From assembly GCA_030627225.1 (NCBI GenBank), contig DAOUSM010000038.1, positions 1 through 7,525 on the forward strand: a stretch of DNA of 7,525 nucleotides, read 5' to 3'. The notes under the pieces were generated by a model that saw nothing but the letters and a program-made list of their open reading frames with translations, had not been told where the DNA came from and ran no database searches. Each line of letters begins with the position of its first letter. Position 1 is the first letter of the stretch. Below, piece after piece: positions 7,207 to 7,525 of the stretch. The translations under genes and the position numbers were made by a program. This DNA comes from Candidatus Bathyarchaeota archaeon (GTDB lineage: Archaea > Thermoproteota > Bathyarchaeia > Bathyarchaeales > Bathycorpusculaceae).

Positions 7207-7214
7207 TTTATAAA
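7207..7214 (-). promoter_or_regulatory. Archaeal TATA box (TTTATAAA) for the small conserved gene
   Basis: This perfect TTTATAAA sits in the 36-base gap after the purQ stop and is centred about 26 bases before the ATG at 7184. That spacing puts transcription start at or within a few bases of the ATG, and no Shine-Dalgarno is present (AATTAACTTTT precedes it), so a leaderless mRNA is expected. The octamer is its own reverse complement, but no plus-strand gene lies suitably downstream. Confidence 0.7.
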
Positions 7215-7220
7215 CTTAAC

Positions 7221-7525
7221 CTAGCCCTTCTTTTCTAAATAGCTAACCAAGCTTTCAAAGATTAGTTTTCCATCGCCGTATTGTGGCATCCGCCCTTGCC
7301 TTGTCCAGTCTGGTTGCTGCCACCAGTAGAAGGCTCTTTCAGGATGCGGCATCAAACCAAATATTGTTCCTTCAGAATTGCATATGCCCGCTATGTCATA
7401 GAAAGAACCGTTTGGGTTTATTGGAAAACAACCTTCAGCATATTCACCGTTTTTATCGCAGTATCTAAAAACCAGCTGGTCATTTTCATAAAGTCTTTCC
7501 AAATACTGTTTTTCCTTTTCTTTTG
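7221..7525 (-). CDS. purQ: Phosphoribosylformylglycinamidine synthase subunit PurQ, C-terminal part (5' end outside window)
   Basis: Glutamine amidotransferase subunit of FGAM synthase. It hydrolyses glutamine and passes ammonia to PurL for FGAR to FGAM conversion, two steps on from PurD in the purine pathway. About 100 C-terminal residues are visible, and the frame stays open through the right edge ([16 protein letters not shown]), so the in-frame TTG near 7502 is an internal leucine. Class I amidotransferase features are [30 protein letters not shown] with the His and Glu of the catalytic triad in MPHPER, and a tail with WWQQPDW and [18 protein letters not shown]. The W-rich insert and tail fit the longer archaeal PurQ type. 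The nucleophile Cys lies outside the window. It ends in TAG, 36 bases before the small conserved gene. Confidence 0.92.
   Translation of the reverse strand, partial: KEKEKQYLERLYENDQLVFRYCDKNGEYAEGCFPINPNGSFYDIAGICNSEGTIFGLMPHPERAFYWWQQPDWTRQGRMPQYGDGKLIFESLVSYLEKKG

Noticed and set aside
7207..7214. Palindromic TTTATAAA as a plus-strand promoter
   Set aside because: No plus-strand coding frame with recognisable content begins downstream; that region encodes purQ on the minus strand.
7283..7468. 61-codon plus-strand frame within purQ
   Set aside because: It is antisense to the conserved PurQ active-site region and its product shows no family features.

Overview
The window looks like chromosomal DNA from an archaeon. 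The support is: an archaeal-type aspartyl-tRNA synthetase C-terminus; archaeal TATA boxes placed so that transcripts would have little or no leader; a methanogen-type HAD protein resembling EhaR; and a formylmethanofuran:tetrahydromethanopterin formyltransferase (Ftr). A lineage with the archaeal (H4MPT) Wood-Ljungdahl branch, such as Bathyarchaeia or a relative, fits best, but the lineage is an inference and was not tested by any search.

Layout: positions 2-724 (+) hold the 3' part of aspS. A gap of about 160 bases follows, ending in a TATA box. Then comes a co-directional block: purF (887-2392), purD (2444-3856), an EhaR-like HAD phosphatase (3853-4935), ftr (4937-5848) and a PfkB-family sugar kinase (5845-6765). 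The last four are joined by 4-base overlaps (GTGA, ATGA) or a 1-base gap, so they almost certainly form one translationally coupled operon. purF may have its own promoter or may lead that operon. From 6825 the genes run on the minus strand: a small uncharacterised conserved protein (6825-7184) with an excellent TATA box just upstream, then the 3' end of purQ (7221-7525), whose start lies outside the window.

Functionally, PurF makes 5-phosphoribosylamine from PRPP and glutamine, PurD couples it to glycine, and PurQ supplies ammonia for the FGAM synthase step, so three early steps of purine synthesis are represented. Ftr moves the formyl group between methanofuran and tetrahydromethanopterin in one-carbon metabolism. 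A phosphatase-like and a sugar-kinase-like protein are co-transcribed with it. The most interesting points are that PurF and PurD both depart from the usual family motifs at their ligand loops while keeping the catalytic core, and that de novo purine synthesis is physically coupled to an H4MPT-pathway gene with two enzymes of unknown substrate. No mobile elements, CRISPR arrays, RNA genes or repeats were seen.
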